Assembly: GCA_016210495.1 (NCBI GenBank)
Contig: JACQUC010000088.1
Coordinates: 1 to 28,674, forward strand
Source: Chloroflexota bacterium
GTDB lineage: Bacteria; Chloroflexota; FW602-bin22; JACPRP01
DNA: 28,674 bases
Direction: 5' to 3'
Made by a program: the position numbers and the translations under genes
Shown: positions 6,862-15,072 of the stretch, in pieces
Layout of the letters: every line of letters starts with the position of its first letter
How positions within the stretch are numbered: the stretch's first letter is position 1
The notes under the pieces: generated by a model
The model's input: the letters and a program-made list of their open reading frames with translations, nothing else
Told to the model about the DNA's origin: nothing
Database searches by the model: none

Positions 6862-9672
6862 TTGGGCACCATAACAGTGAAGTTCAACGACAAAGAGGTT
6901 CAGGGCGAGGCCGGGATGACGGTCTTGGAGATGGCACGGAGCGGCGGTGTCTACATTCCCACGTTGTGCGCCGATCCGGACCTTACCCCTTTCGGTGGCT
7001 GCCGGCTCTGTCTGGTAGAAATCGAGAAGATGCGCGGCCTCCAAACGGCCTGCACCACCCCTGCGCGCGACGGCATGGCCGTCAAGACCGATACCCCATA
7101 CGTCCAGCGCATCCGCAGCGGCGTGTTGGAGCTGATTCTATCGGACCATCCCGCCGACTGCTTGACGTGTCCGCGCGACCCTCACTGCCCGCGTTTCAAC
7201 GTGTGCCTCCGCGATGATGTCGTCAGTCCTCGCTGCGTCGTCTGCACCAGGAATGGCAACTGCGAGCTGCAGAAGATCGTGGACTACCTGGGCCTAAAGG
7301 AAGTGCGCTACCGCCGAAGGCCACGACAGAGCAAGATCGATTGGAGCAATGCGTTTTTCTACAGGGATGACGATATGTGCATTCTTTGTGGGAAGTGCGC
7401 GCGCGTGTGCGAGGAGGTGCAGGGCGTCGCCGCCATAGAGCTCGTGAATCGCGGCTATCGTGCGAAGATCAGCACCGCTCTCGACACCCCGCTCTCTCAG
7501 ACCCGCTGCGAGTCTTGCGGCCAGTGCGTCGCGAAATGTCCCGTCGGGGCCCTGGTCGTCAAGAATTTCCGTGGCCTTCCCGAGAGGGAGGTCAAGACCG
7601 TTTGTCCTTACTGCGGCGTGGGTTGCTCGATGTTTGTCGAGCTCAGGGGGGACCAGATCATCGGCGTTAGAGGTGATCCGCAGGGCGCCGCGAATCGAGG
7701 CAGTCTCTGCGTCAAAGGGCGCTTCGGATTTGAGTTCATCCAGCATCCCGAGCGCCTTCGGCAGCCATTGATCAAGCGAGATGGCCGGCTGGTCGAGTCT
7801 ACCTGGGACGAGGCCCTGGAGCTGGTTGCCAGCAAGCTGGTCGAGTATTCCGAGAGCTTCGGCGCCCTGGCCTCGGCCAAGTGTACAAACGAGGAGAACT
7901 ACGTTTTCCAGAAATTCACGCGGGGGGTGATGGGCACAAACAACGTCGACCATTGTGCCCGCACCTGACACTCCCCCACCGTGGCAGGTCTTGCCACCAG
8001 TTTCGGCTCTGGCGCGATGACCAATCCCATCTCCGATCTGGAGCAATCCGGATGCCTGTTGGTGATTGGCTCGAATACGACCGAGGCGCACCCCGTGGCC
8101 GCCATCCGCATCAAGAGGGCTGTCCGCCGGAACGGGGCGAAGCTGATCGTGGCCAATCCCAAGCACATCGAGCTCTGTCGCATCGCGGACCTCTGGCTGC
8201 GCCATCGTCCTGGCACCGATGTCGCCCTGATCAACGGCTTAGCCAAGATAATTCTGGACGAGGAGCTGTGGGATAGGGAGTTTGTCGAGCAGCGCACCGA
8301 GAACTTCGAGGCCTGGCGCAAGTCGTTGGACAGCTACACGCCCGAGATGGTCTCGAGGATCACCGGTGTCCCTGTCGACGACCTACAGAAAGCGGCGCGG
8401 ATGTACGCGCGCCCCGACCACAATGGCTCCAGTATCGTCTATGCTATGGGTATCACGCAGCACCGCACCGGTACCGACAACGTCTTTGCACTCGCCAATC
8501 TTTCGATGATCACCGGGAACATCGGCAAGCTGGGCGCCGGCGTGAACCCCTTGCGTGGCCAAAACAACGTCCAGGGCAGTTGTGATATGGGCGGGTTGCC
8601 CGACGTGCTCACGGGCTATCAGCGGGTCGCAAACGAGGAAGTTAGAGCGAAGTTCAAGAAGGCGTGGGGCCTGGATATCCCCGACACGCCAGGGCTGACG
8701 ATGCCCGAGATGATCGAGGCCGCGCACGAGGGCGGGCTGAAGGCTATGTTCATCCTGGGGGAGAATCCGGCCGTGTCCGAGCCGAACATCGATCACGTCG
8801 TCGAGGCGCTCCGCAAACTGGACTTCCTGGTCGTGGAGGATATCTTCCTGACTGAAACGGCGAAACTGGCGGATGTGGTATTGCCCGGCGCTAGCTTTGC
8901 CGAGAAGGAGGGGACGTTCACCAATACCGAGCGGCGCGTGCAGCGCGTGCGCGCGGCCATCTCCCCCATCGGCAGCACTCGGCCAGATTGGCAGATCATC
9001 GGCGAGGTGGCGAGACGCGTGGCGCGGAAGAAGGGACTGCGGGAAAGCCAGTTCGCCTACGAATCGCCGGCCCAGATTATGGATGAGATAGCGCGCGTCA
9101 CGCCAAGCTACGCGGGCATTTCCCACGAGCGGCTCGAGGAGGGCAGCCTGCAATGGCCGTGCACCGCGCCGGACCATCCCGGCACGCCCGTACTGCACGC
9201 CGGCAAGTTCTCCCGTGGACTAGGCAAGTTCACGCCTGTCGAGTTCATACCGGCGGCGGAGCTGCCCGACGACGAGTATCCGCTGCTGCTGACGACAGGT
9301 CGCAAGCTGTACCACTATCACACCGGCAGTATGACGCATCGGGTGCCGGGCCTGGTCGATATGGTGTCTGAGGAGCGTGTAGAGATCAACCCGGTGGACG
9401 CCGAGGCGCTGGGTGTTGCTAGCGGTGATGACGTCAAGGTCACGTCCCGCAGAGGCCAGGTTGAGGCCCGAGCGGAGGTCACCGCGAAGGTTCCTCCCGG
9501 AGTGATTTTTATGACGTTCCATTTCCCTCAGGCGGCAGCCAATTTCGTCACCAACACGGCGCTTGACCCCGTCGCCAAGATACCCGAGGTGAAGGTCTGC
9601 GCCGTCAAGGTGGAGCGTCTCGCGCGGGCGTTGGCCGGGGTTGGTTATGCGGCAGAGGGCCGGCGCGTCTGA
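6862..9672 (+). CDS. fdhA: Selenocysteine-containing formate dehydrogenase catalytic subunit
   Basis: This is one 936-aa protein read through an in-frame UGA at 7966-7968 as selenocysteine 369, in [15 protein letters not shown], the exact molybdenum/tungsten active-site context of formate dehydrogenases. Domains in order: plant-type 2Fe-2S (C36, C47, C50, C64); NuoG-like His-Cys cluster (H96, C100, C103, C109) with a second half-copy (C125, C128, C134); two 4Fe-4S (C173/176/179/183 and C216/219/222/226); the MopB 4Fe-4S (C248, C251, C255, C283); then molybdopterin domains and a C-terminal dinucleotide-binding domain. It oxidises formate or reduces CO2 in the cytosol; there is no Tat signal. 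The TTG start has AGGAG 7 bases upstream. The size and N-terminal wiring match NAD(P)- or ferredoxin-linked FdhA of acetogens, but no diaphorase partner lies beside it. Confidence 0.95.
7966..7968 (+). promoter_or_regulatory. In-frame UGA recoded as selenocysteine
   Basis: The reading frame is uninterrupted on both sides of this TGA, and homology to formate dehydrogenase continues directly across it: VDHCART before, [13 protein letters not shown] after. The position is the active-site Sec/Cys of the family. A nonsense mutation would be a far less likely explanation because the downstream hairpin required for recoding is also present. Confidence 0.95.
7981..7997 (+). promoter_or_regulatory. 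Bacterial SECIS hairpin
   Basis: GTGGCA (7981-7986), loop GGTCT (7987-7991) and TGCCAC (7992-7997) form a perfect 6-bp stem. The loop GGUCU matches the SelB-binding apical loop of E. coli fdhF as I remember it, and its two G bases fall 19 and 20 bases after the UGA, the same distance as in fdhF. It lies within coding sequence, as is normal for bacterial SECIS elements. Confidence 0.9.
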
Positions 9673-9695
9673 CCTTTTGGCAGGGAGTTTGGTTA

Positions 9696-10352
9696 TTGGC
9701 AAATCTGGAGGACATCGCCGAGCAGATTCGAGCCAGCCTGGACGATAAGTACCAGGCTCGGGAAAAGGGCCTTGCCCTTTCCCGCTCGATCATTCGCGAT
9801 TCGGCGAATGCCATTCGTGCCGTCCATCGCGGAGAGCTTTCGCGAGCAGAGGAGCTATTGCAGAAGGCTGGCGAAGCCGTCCGGAACGTCGACGCCTCCC
9901 TCAGTGGTCACCCAGACATCTATTTCGCGGGCTTTGTTTTCGATGCCCAAAAAGAGTTCGCCGAGGCCAGCATCACCTACGCACTCATAGCTGGCCACAG
10001 CTTACCCGGCCCCGACTCCATCGGCGTCAGCCACGTTCCTTACCTGGGCGGCCTGGGAGAGGCCATCGGTGAGCTACGCCGCTACCTGCTGGATCGCTTG
10101 CGACAGGGGGACGTGGCACGCTGCGAAGATGTGTTGCAGGTGATGGACGACATCTACGGCGTGCTTGTGACTATGGATTACCCCGATGGGATGACCGGTG
10201 GCTTACGTCGTGTCACCGATGTCGCGCGAGGCATCCTGGAAAAAACCCGTGGCGATCTGACGGTGGCCATACGGCAGGCGCAGCTCGAGACGAGCCTGCA
10301 CGAGTTTGAGAAGAAACTCGCTTCGGGTCGGGCGCCTGGGGAGAAACCATAG
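9696..10352 (+). CDS. Translin-family protein
   Basis: This 218-aa all-helical protein resembles the prokaryotic translin/TRAX-like family, often mislabelled haloacid dehalogenase in databases. Diagnostic stretches are RSIIRDSANAIRAVHRG near residue 29, FVFDAQKEFAEASITYALI, VPYLGGLGEAIGELRRYLLD and GGLRRVTDVARGILEKTRGDLT. Translins are nucleic-acid binding and some have RNase activity with TRAX partners. The bacterial and archaeal role is unsettled. TTG 9696 is chosen because AGGGAG lies about 8 bases before it and homology begins there. It starts 23 bases after the fdhA stop and is probably co-transcribed, which is a curious pairing. Confidence 0.85.
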   Translation: MANLEDIAEQIRASLDDKYQAREKGLALSRSIIRDSANAIRAVHRGELSRAEELLQKAGEAVRNVDASLSGHPDIYFAGFVFDAQKEFAEASITYALIAGHSLPGPDSIGVSHVPYLGGLGEAIGELRRYLLDRLRQGDVARCEDVLQVMDDIYGVLVTMDYPDGMTGGLRRVTDVARGILEKTRGDLTVAIRQAQLETSLHEFEKKLASGRAPGEKP

Positions 10353-10417
10353 CTCGGCCCTGTGTAGACCTGTTTCTGCTCTACATCGGTCTGCTCAACC
10401 TGAAGCAAGCAATAGTG

Positions 10418-10445
10418 CCGACCGGCAGGTAAAGCTGCCGGTCGG
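10418..10445 (+). terminator. Strong hairpin after the translin gene
   Basis: CCGACCGGCAG (10418-10428), a six-base loop and CTGCCGGTCGG (10435-10445) form a perfect 11-bp GC-rich stem. It lies 65 bases past the translin stop and before the hppA promoter. There is no U-run, so termination would be intrinsic-atypical or factor-aided. Confidence 0.6.
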
Positions 10446-10486
10446 TCAGCAACGTGTGGGGGAGGTGGTCGGAAAGAGATACTTAC

Positions 10487-10515
10487 TGGTCAACGGCACG
10501 GCTTTCTGGTAGAAT
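10487..10515 (+). promoter_or_regulatory. Promoter for the pyrophosphatase gene
   Basis: TGGTCA (10487-10492), a 17-base spacer and TAGAAT (10510-10515) fit a housekeeping promoter with a moderate -35. TGG directly before the -10 gives an extended -10 (TGn). The predicted leader to ATG 10605 is about 80 bases and contains AAAGGAG. Confidence 0.6.
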
Positions 10516-10604
10516 TCATTTCCGTTACCTTCTAGTGGCACCAGCAATCTTCAGCGTTTCAAGAACCAGAACACAACTCAGAAAGGAGAACGAAAGGTCC
10601 AAAC

Positions 10605-12692
10605 ATGGAGACGCTTCTCATCGTGTTTGCCTCTGGGATAGTGGCTGTCCTGTTCGCCCTGTATCTGGCATGGGATGTCCTGCGGCGTGACACTGGGACC
10701 AAAGCGATGCAGGAGATCGCCGACATGATCTACGAGGGCGCGATGGCCTTCCTCAGGCGGCAATATCAAACTATTGGTATGCTTACTCTATTCGCTGCCG
10801 TGATCATCGGCGTTCTCATCGGCTGGGTGGAAAAAAATCCCAACCTGGGTGTCCAAACGGGCATCGCCTTTATCGTGGGCGCCGGCTGCTCGGCACTGGC
10901 GGGGTTCATCGGGATGTATATCTCGGTGAAATCCAACTTGCGCACGGCGAGCGCAGCTCAGCGCAGCCTGGGCGAGGCGATCACCGTCTCGCTCCGTGGC
11001 GGTGCGGTTTCCGGCTTTCTGGTCGTGGCCATGAGCCTCTTGGGCGTGGCCGCGATCTTCCTGGCGTATGGCGGGGGCAGTGCCGAGACCATTGCCAGGG
11101 CACCCTTCCTTATCGTCGGTTTTGGCTTTGGAGCCAGTTTTGTGGCCCTCTTTGCGCAACTGGGTGGCGGCATCTACACCAAGGCCGCGGACGTGGGAGC
11201 CGACCTGGTGGGCAAGGTGGAGGCCGGCATACCGGAAGACGACCCGCGCAACGCGGCAGTGATCGCCGACCTGGTTGGCGACAATGTCGGCGACTGTGCC
11301 GGCCGTGGCGCTGACCTCTTCGAGTCGACAGCGGCCGAGAACATCGGGGCGATGATCCTGGGGGTGGCCATTTACGCGGTAACCAAGAACCCCGCCTGGA
11401 TCTTGTTCCCGCTGGTCGTCCGAGCCGTGGGTCTTCTCGCATCTATCGTGGGTCTTCTCGCGGTGCCTGGAACCGTGAAGGACAATGCGATGGGAGCTCT
11501 GAACCGGGGCTATTATGTCACCGCCGGTCTATCGGCCATCGGTATGTACTTTGTCGTGGATAGGATGCTGGGCAACATGTGGTTCTTCTGGGCCGGGATC
11601 GTGGGCATCGCCACCAGCATCGCCTTCGTGTACATCACTCAATACTACACGTCCGGCTCGTGGCGCCCGGTTCGCGAGATTGCCCACGCATCTAGAACCG
11701 GCCCGGCCACAAACATCATCGCCGGCACCGCCGTTGGCTTCGAGTGCACGGCCAGCACGGCCATAGTGATCGGCGTAGCACTGATGTTATCTTACTACTT
11801 CGGATCCCTGACCGGCTTGCAGCACGGCGGAATTTACGGCACCGCCGTGTCGACCATGGGTATGCTGATGACCTGCGCCTTCATCTTGGCGATGGACACC
11901 TTTGGGCCGATCACGGACAACGCCGGTGGCATCACCGAGATGTCCCATGCTCCCGAGGAATCGCGCAAGATCACCGATTCACTCGACGCCGTGGGCAATA
12001 CCACAAAGGCTTTGACCAAGGGCTATGCCATCGGCTCGGCGGCTCTGGCGGCGTTCCTTCTCTTCAGCGCCTATCTCGACAAGGTCACGGAGGTCACGGG
12101 CAAAACCTTCGACGTGGTTAACCTGGCCAAGGTCGAGGTGTTCGTGGGAGCACTGATGGGCACGATGCTGGTGTTCCTGTTCAGCTCGCTGGCTATCCGT
12201 GCGGTGGGTCGTGCGGCCAGCAAGATCATCGAGGAGGTCCGGCGCCAGTTCAGGGAGAACCCTCTCATCATGGAGGGCAAGGCCAAGCCGGATTTCGCCC
12301 GATGCGTCGACATCACGACGAGCGCCGCCCTGCGCGAGATGGTGCTGCCGGGTTTGCTGGCGGTCGGTATGCCTATTGCGGTTGGCTTCGTGCTGAAGGC
12401 TGAGGCCACCGCTTCGTTTCTTATGGTTGGCACCATCGCCGGCATCATTCTCGCGACCGTGCTGAACAACGGTGGTGGCGCCTGGGATAACGCCAAGAAG
12501 TTCATCGAGGCGGGCAACTTGAAGACCGCTGAAGGCGAGGTTGTTGGCAAGAAGACGCCAACCCATGCTGCCGCGGTGGTTGGCGACACTGTTGGTGATC
12601 CATTCAAGGATACCGCCGGCCCCTCGTTGCACGTCCTGGTGAAGCTCTTGAGCACCATCACGCTCGTGCTCGCGCCGCTTTTCATTTCCTGA
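10605..12692 (+). CDS. hppA: Membrane-bound proton-pumping pyrophosphatase, K+-independent type
   Basis: This 695-aa integral membrane enzyme couples pyrophosphate hydrolysis to ion export across the inner membrane. Catalytic signatures are present: DVGADLVGKVEAGIPEDDPRN from about residue 196, GDNVGDCAGRGADLFES, DTFGPITDNAGGI from residue 431, and the C-terminal GDTVGDPFKDTAGPS. The position that separates K+-dependent (Ala) from K+-independent (Lys) enzymes reads GNTTKALTKG, with K468 and T471, indicating a K+-independent and therefore probably H+-transporting enzyme (established family rule; the assignment here is inference). About 16 hydrophobic segments are visible, and length is normal. 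It has its own promoter. It would recover energy from biosynthetic pyrophosphate, consistent with a low-energy anaerobic lifestyle. Confidence 0.97.
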   Translation: METLLIVFASGIVAVLFALYLAWDVLRRDTGTKAMQEIADMIYEGAMAFLRRQYQTIGMLTLFAAVIIGVLIGWVEKNPNLGVQTGIAFIVGAGCSALAGFIGMYISVKSNLRTASAAQRSLGEAITVSLRGGAVSGFLVVAMSLLGVAAIFLAYGGGSAETIARAPFLIVGFGFGASFVALFAQLGGGIYTKAADVGADLVGKVEAGIPEDDPRNAAVIADLVGDNVGDCAGRGADLFESTAAENIGAMILGVAIYAVTKNPAWILFPLVVRAVGLLASIVGLLAVPGTVKDNAMGALNRGYYVTAGLSAIGMYFVVDRMLGNMWFFWAGIVGIATSIAFVYITQYYTSGSWRPVREIAHASRTGPATNIIAGTAVGFECTASTAIVIGVALMLSYYFGSLTGLQHGGIYGTAVSTMGMLMTCAFILAMDTFGPITDNAGGITEMSHAPEESRKITDSLDAVGNTTKALTKGYAIGSAALAAFLLFSAYLDKVTEVTGKTFDVVNLAKVEVFVGALMGTMLVFLFSSLAIRAVGRAASKIIEEVRRQFRENPLIMEGKAKPDFARCVDITTSAALREMVLPGLLAVGMPIAVGFVLKAEATASFLMVGTIAGIILATVLNNGGGAWDNAKKFIEAGNLKTAEGEVVGKKTPTHAAAVVGDTVGDPFKDTAGPSLHVLVKLLSTITLVLAPLFIS

Positions 12693-12736
12693 GTCGGCGC
12701 GGGGCCTCCGAGTTTCCATTGAGCAGTATTAACGTA

Positions 12737-12805
12737 GGGGCGACCAGCAGGTCGCCCCATTCGCATCAAGCTAAGGGGCGCTTAGCTTAATGCGCATGGG
12801 GCGAC
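12737..12805. repeat. Overlapping palindromes between hppA and uppP
   Basis: GGGGCGACC (12737-12745) pairs with GGTCGCCCC (12750-12758) over a 4-base loop. Alternatively, 12751-12775 pairs with 12781-12805 as a 25-position stem with only two mismatches around a GGGCG loop. The two folds share 12751-12758 and so exclude each other. GGTCGACC follows at 12811-12818. The unit resembles a dispersed intergenic palindrome. It may end hppA transcripts or attenuate uppP. Confidence 0.8.
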
Positions 12806-12854
12806 TGGCTGGTCGACCCTATATTACGTCGGTCGTGAAAGGATACATCCTGGT

Positions 12855-13664
12855 ATGGACATCATACAGGCGATGATACTGGGTATCGTGCAGGGACTGA
12901 CGGAGTTCGCTCCGGTGAGCAGCTCGGCGCACCTGGTGCTGGTGCCGTGGGCGCTGGGATGGCGTGAGCCGGGCCTGACGTTCGACACGGTGCTCCACCT
13001 GGGCACGCTGGTGGCCGTGCTCGCCGTCTTCTGGCGAGAGATACTGGCCATCGTCGAGGCGTGGCTCGGCAGCTTTGTCGGTCGAGGGCAAGCCCGAGTC
13101 GAGGCCAGGCTGGCCTGGCTGTTGATCGTCGGTACTATTCCCGCTGCAATCTTGGGATACCTTTTCAAAGATTTCTTCGAGGAACTGTTCAGTCGACCCC
13201 TCTGGGTCGGTGGGTTTCTGCTTATCACGGCGCTTGCGCTGGTGGTGGCAGAGCGTTACGGCGATAAGCGCGACACGACTGCGGGGCTTACCCTGCCCAA
13301 GAGTTTGCTGATAGGTCTGGCTCAGGCATTTGCCATCGCTCCGGGCATTTCCCGTTCTGGCTCAACGATCTCTATGGGCATGATTGCTGGCCTGGCGCGG
13401 GCGGAGTCGGCGAGGTTCAGCTTCCTGCTTTCGGTACCCATAATACTGGGCGCGGCGGCAAGCCAGTTGAAGGACCTTTTCGATGAGGGAGGTCCGGACA
13501 CAGTGAGCGCTCCGCTGGTGGTGGGCTTCTTGGCCGCCGCCGTGTCTGGTTACCTGTGCATCAACTTCTTGCTGCGCTATCTGCGCTCCAGAAGCCTTCA
13601 CGTCTTCGCGGCTTATTGCGCCGTCGTTGGCACAGCGGTCGTCGCCGTCGGGCTGGCGAAATGA
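12855..13664 (+). CDS. uppP: Undecaprenyl-diphosphatase (BacA/UppP)
   Basis: This 269-aa polytopic membrane protein dephosphorylates undecaprenyl diphosphate to recycle the lipid carrier for peptidoglycan and other envelope polymers, and is linked to bacitracin tolerance. The two family signatures are present: GLTEFAPVSSSAHL (14-27), with the catalytic Glu region, and PGISRSGST (163-171). About eight hydrophobic helices are visible and the length is typical. The start is ATG 12855, preceded by GAAAGGAT. It is separated from hppA by a palindromic repeat, and its stop lies five bases from the stop of the convergent gene. Confidence 0.97.
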   Translation: MDIIQAMILGIVQGLTEFAPVSSSAHLVLVPWALGWREPGLTFDTVLHLGTLVAVLAVFWREILAIVEAWLGSFVGRGQARVEARLAWLLIVGTIPAAILGYLFKDFFEELFSRPLWVGGFLLITALALVVAERYGDKRDTTAGLTLPKSLLIGLAQAFAIAPGISRSGSTISMGMIAGLARAESARFSFLLSVPIILGAAASQLKDLFDEGGPDTVSAPLVVGFLAAAVSGYLCINFLLRYLRSRSLHVFAAYCAVVGTAVVAVGLAK

Positions 13665-13669
13665 CCTCC

Positions 13670-14755
13670 TCACCGCTTCCCACGGTAGAACAAGGCTTCG
13701 ACCGACGTGGGCGCCTTTTGCAGGTAGCCGCCTTCGACCAATAACGAATACACCTGTTCGTAGCTTCGCACGTCGTGGTCCGAAATGTAGACTCGTTCGG
13801 GGGAAACGTCGTCAAGCCCTAGGTACCAGGCTATGAACTCGTTCTGTTCCCTGGTAAGATATGGGCCGGCCTGGTCGCCGGTGATCGCCTCTATTACCGC
13901 CTGCTTATTAGCCTTGTATTGCTTGAGCATCTCGTGGTGGACGCGTATGAATTGCTCGATCAAATCTTGATTTTCCTGAATGAAGCTGGTCCTGGCAAGG
14001 TAGCCTCCGAACATCAGCAGCTCGTCCGACCCGCTTATCTTCCGCCACTCCTGGCTCAGGTCCGAAATCTTCCTGTACTTCTGCGTCTGCTTCAGACCGC
14101 TCCATTGAGCAGAGCCTACCGAGGCAGCCCAAACTTCTCCTGCTTGCAAAGGAACCTCCGGATTATCGGTCTCGCGGTACTGGAGCTGCCTCACGGCGAT
14201 GCCGTAGTTGCGGGGCAAGAAGGCCATCCAGTAGGCGAACCCGGGATGCGTAAGGGGATAGATGGCCACCGGCTTACCAGCCAGGTCTGACATGGACTGG
14301 ATGGGCAGGTCACTCCTGGCGATGAACATGTACCCTTCTTTGATCCAGGCGATGGGCAGGAAGAACTGCGCCTCTACGCCTGCTTGGATCAGGGATGGCA
14401 CAGCCGGAGGCAGCGTCGCGATAATATCCACCTGATTATCCAGGAATGCCTGGCGCAGGTCTCCCTCGGTGTTGTATGGCCGCAGCTCCACATCACGGCC
14501 AAGCGGTCTGAGCATTTCCTCTCGTCTGCGGACCAGATACCGCCACAGCGTCTGGGTGCCACCGGCTATGCCGATTCTCACCGTGCCCTTGCCTCGAGGC
14601 AAGAAGGGAAACGAGCCGCAACCCATTGCTGTTTGGGACCCCAGAACCAAAGTCGTCCCTGCCACGGCCCTGGCCGCCGTTAGGAGAAAGCGTCGCCTTG
14701 TCAGTGTCAAGAAGACTAACCCTCCCCTCGATTTCCGCGCAACGACCCAGGACAT
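13670..14755 (-). CDS. Tat-exported solute-binding protein (NMT1/TauA/PhnD-like), orphan
   Basis: This 361-aa periplasmic or lipid-anchored binding protein has a twin-arginine signal (TRRRFLLTAARA, R20-R22), a hydrophobic stretch and a Cys at C46 in TAMGC, which could be a weak lipobox. The mature part begins VRIGIAGGTQTLWRYLV and contains EGDLRQAFLDNQVDIIATLPPAVPSLIQAG and DLAGKPVAIYPLTHPGFAYW, typical of the type-2 binding fold used for taurine, sulfonate, phosphonate or thiamine-precursor uptake and of TAXI proteins. No permease or ATPase is adjacent, so the transporter partner is unknown. The ATG at 14755 has GAGAGGAT about 7 bases upstream. Confidence 0.8.
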   Translation of the reverse strand: MSWVVARKSRGGLVFLTLTRRRFLLTAARAVAGTTLVLGSQTAMGCGSFPFLPRGKGTVRIGIAGGTQTLWRYLVRRREEMLRPLGRDVELRPYNTEGDLRQAFLDNQVDIIATLPPAVPSLIQAGVEAQFFLPIAWIKEGYMFIARSDLPIQSMSDLAGKPVAIYPLTHPGFAYWMAFLPRNYGIAVRQLQYRETDNPEVPLQAGEVWAASVGSAQWSGLKQTQKYRKISDLSQEWRKISGSDELLMFGGYLARTSFIQENQDLIEQFIRVHHEMLKQYKANKQAVIEAITGDQAGPYLTREQNEFIAWYLGLDDVSPERVYISDHDVRSYEQVYSLLVEGGYLQKAPTSVEALFYRGKR

Positions 14756-15072
14756 GGCTTATCCTCTCTGCGTTCAGCGCATAATCGGTCTTGCCCGCCG
14801 GGCAGACGCGAGGGCGGGCGCGCGTATCCGTAGCCGAAGGCTTTAGCCTGCGCGCGCCCTTGCCGTGCCAGGCTGGCCCTTTGACGACCTTGCCACAGCA
14901 CGCGGCCACCAGAACTTAGGCAGCTCAGCACTCGAACGGTCACGCGCACCCTGAAGGGTGCGGCTACGGGTGGATGCACCACGGCTCCCTTACGCGAGCA
15001 ATTGTGTCGAGCCGTCAGCGCGTGGTACAATTCCTCCGAACTATACCAGGCTGCGAGGGGGTTGGCAAGAGC
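14756..15072. other. Divergent intergenic region with two palindromes
   Basis: This is a 317-base gap between divergent genes. It contains GGGCGCGCG (14816-14824) paired with CGCGCGCCC (14851-14859), around a centre that itself has AGCC/GGCT symmetry. It also contains CGCACCCT (14945-14952) paired with AGGGTGCG (14955-14962) over a GA dinucleotide, followed by GCTACGGG. No promoter stood out. In-frame extension of the downstream gene to 14974 would run through the palindromic sequence and is rejected. Confidence 0.6.

Noticed and set aside
7966..7968. Reading the UGA as a true stop giving two genes or a pseudogene
   Set aside because: The second part would lack a start with a ribosome site, and the UGA falls exactly at the selenocysteine site with a correctly placed SECIS hairpin.
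7294..9198. Long minus-strand frames opposite fdhA
   Set aside because: They are shadows of the third-position GC bias in fdhA, without ribosome sites or homology.
14974..15072. Extended N-terminus for the TIGR00725 protein
   Set aside because: The extension would not match the family start and has no ribosome site. Homology begins at ATG 15073.
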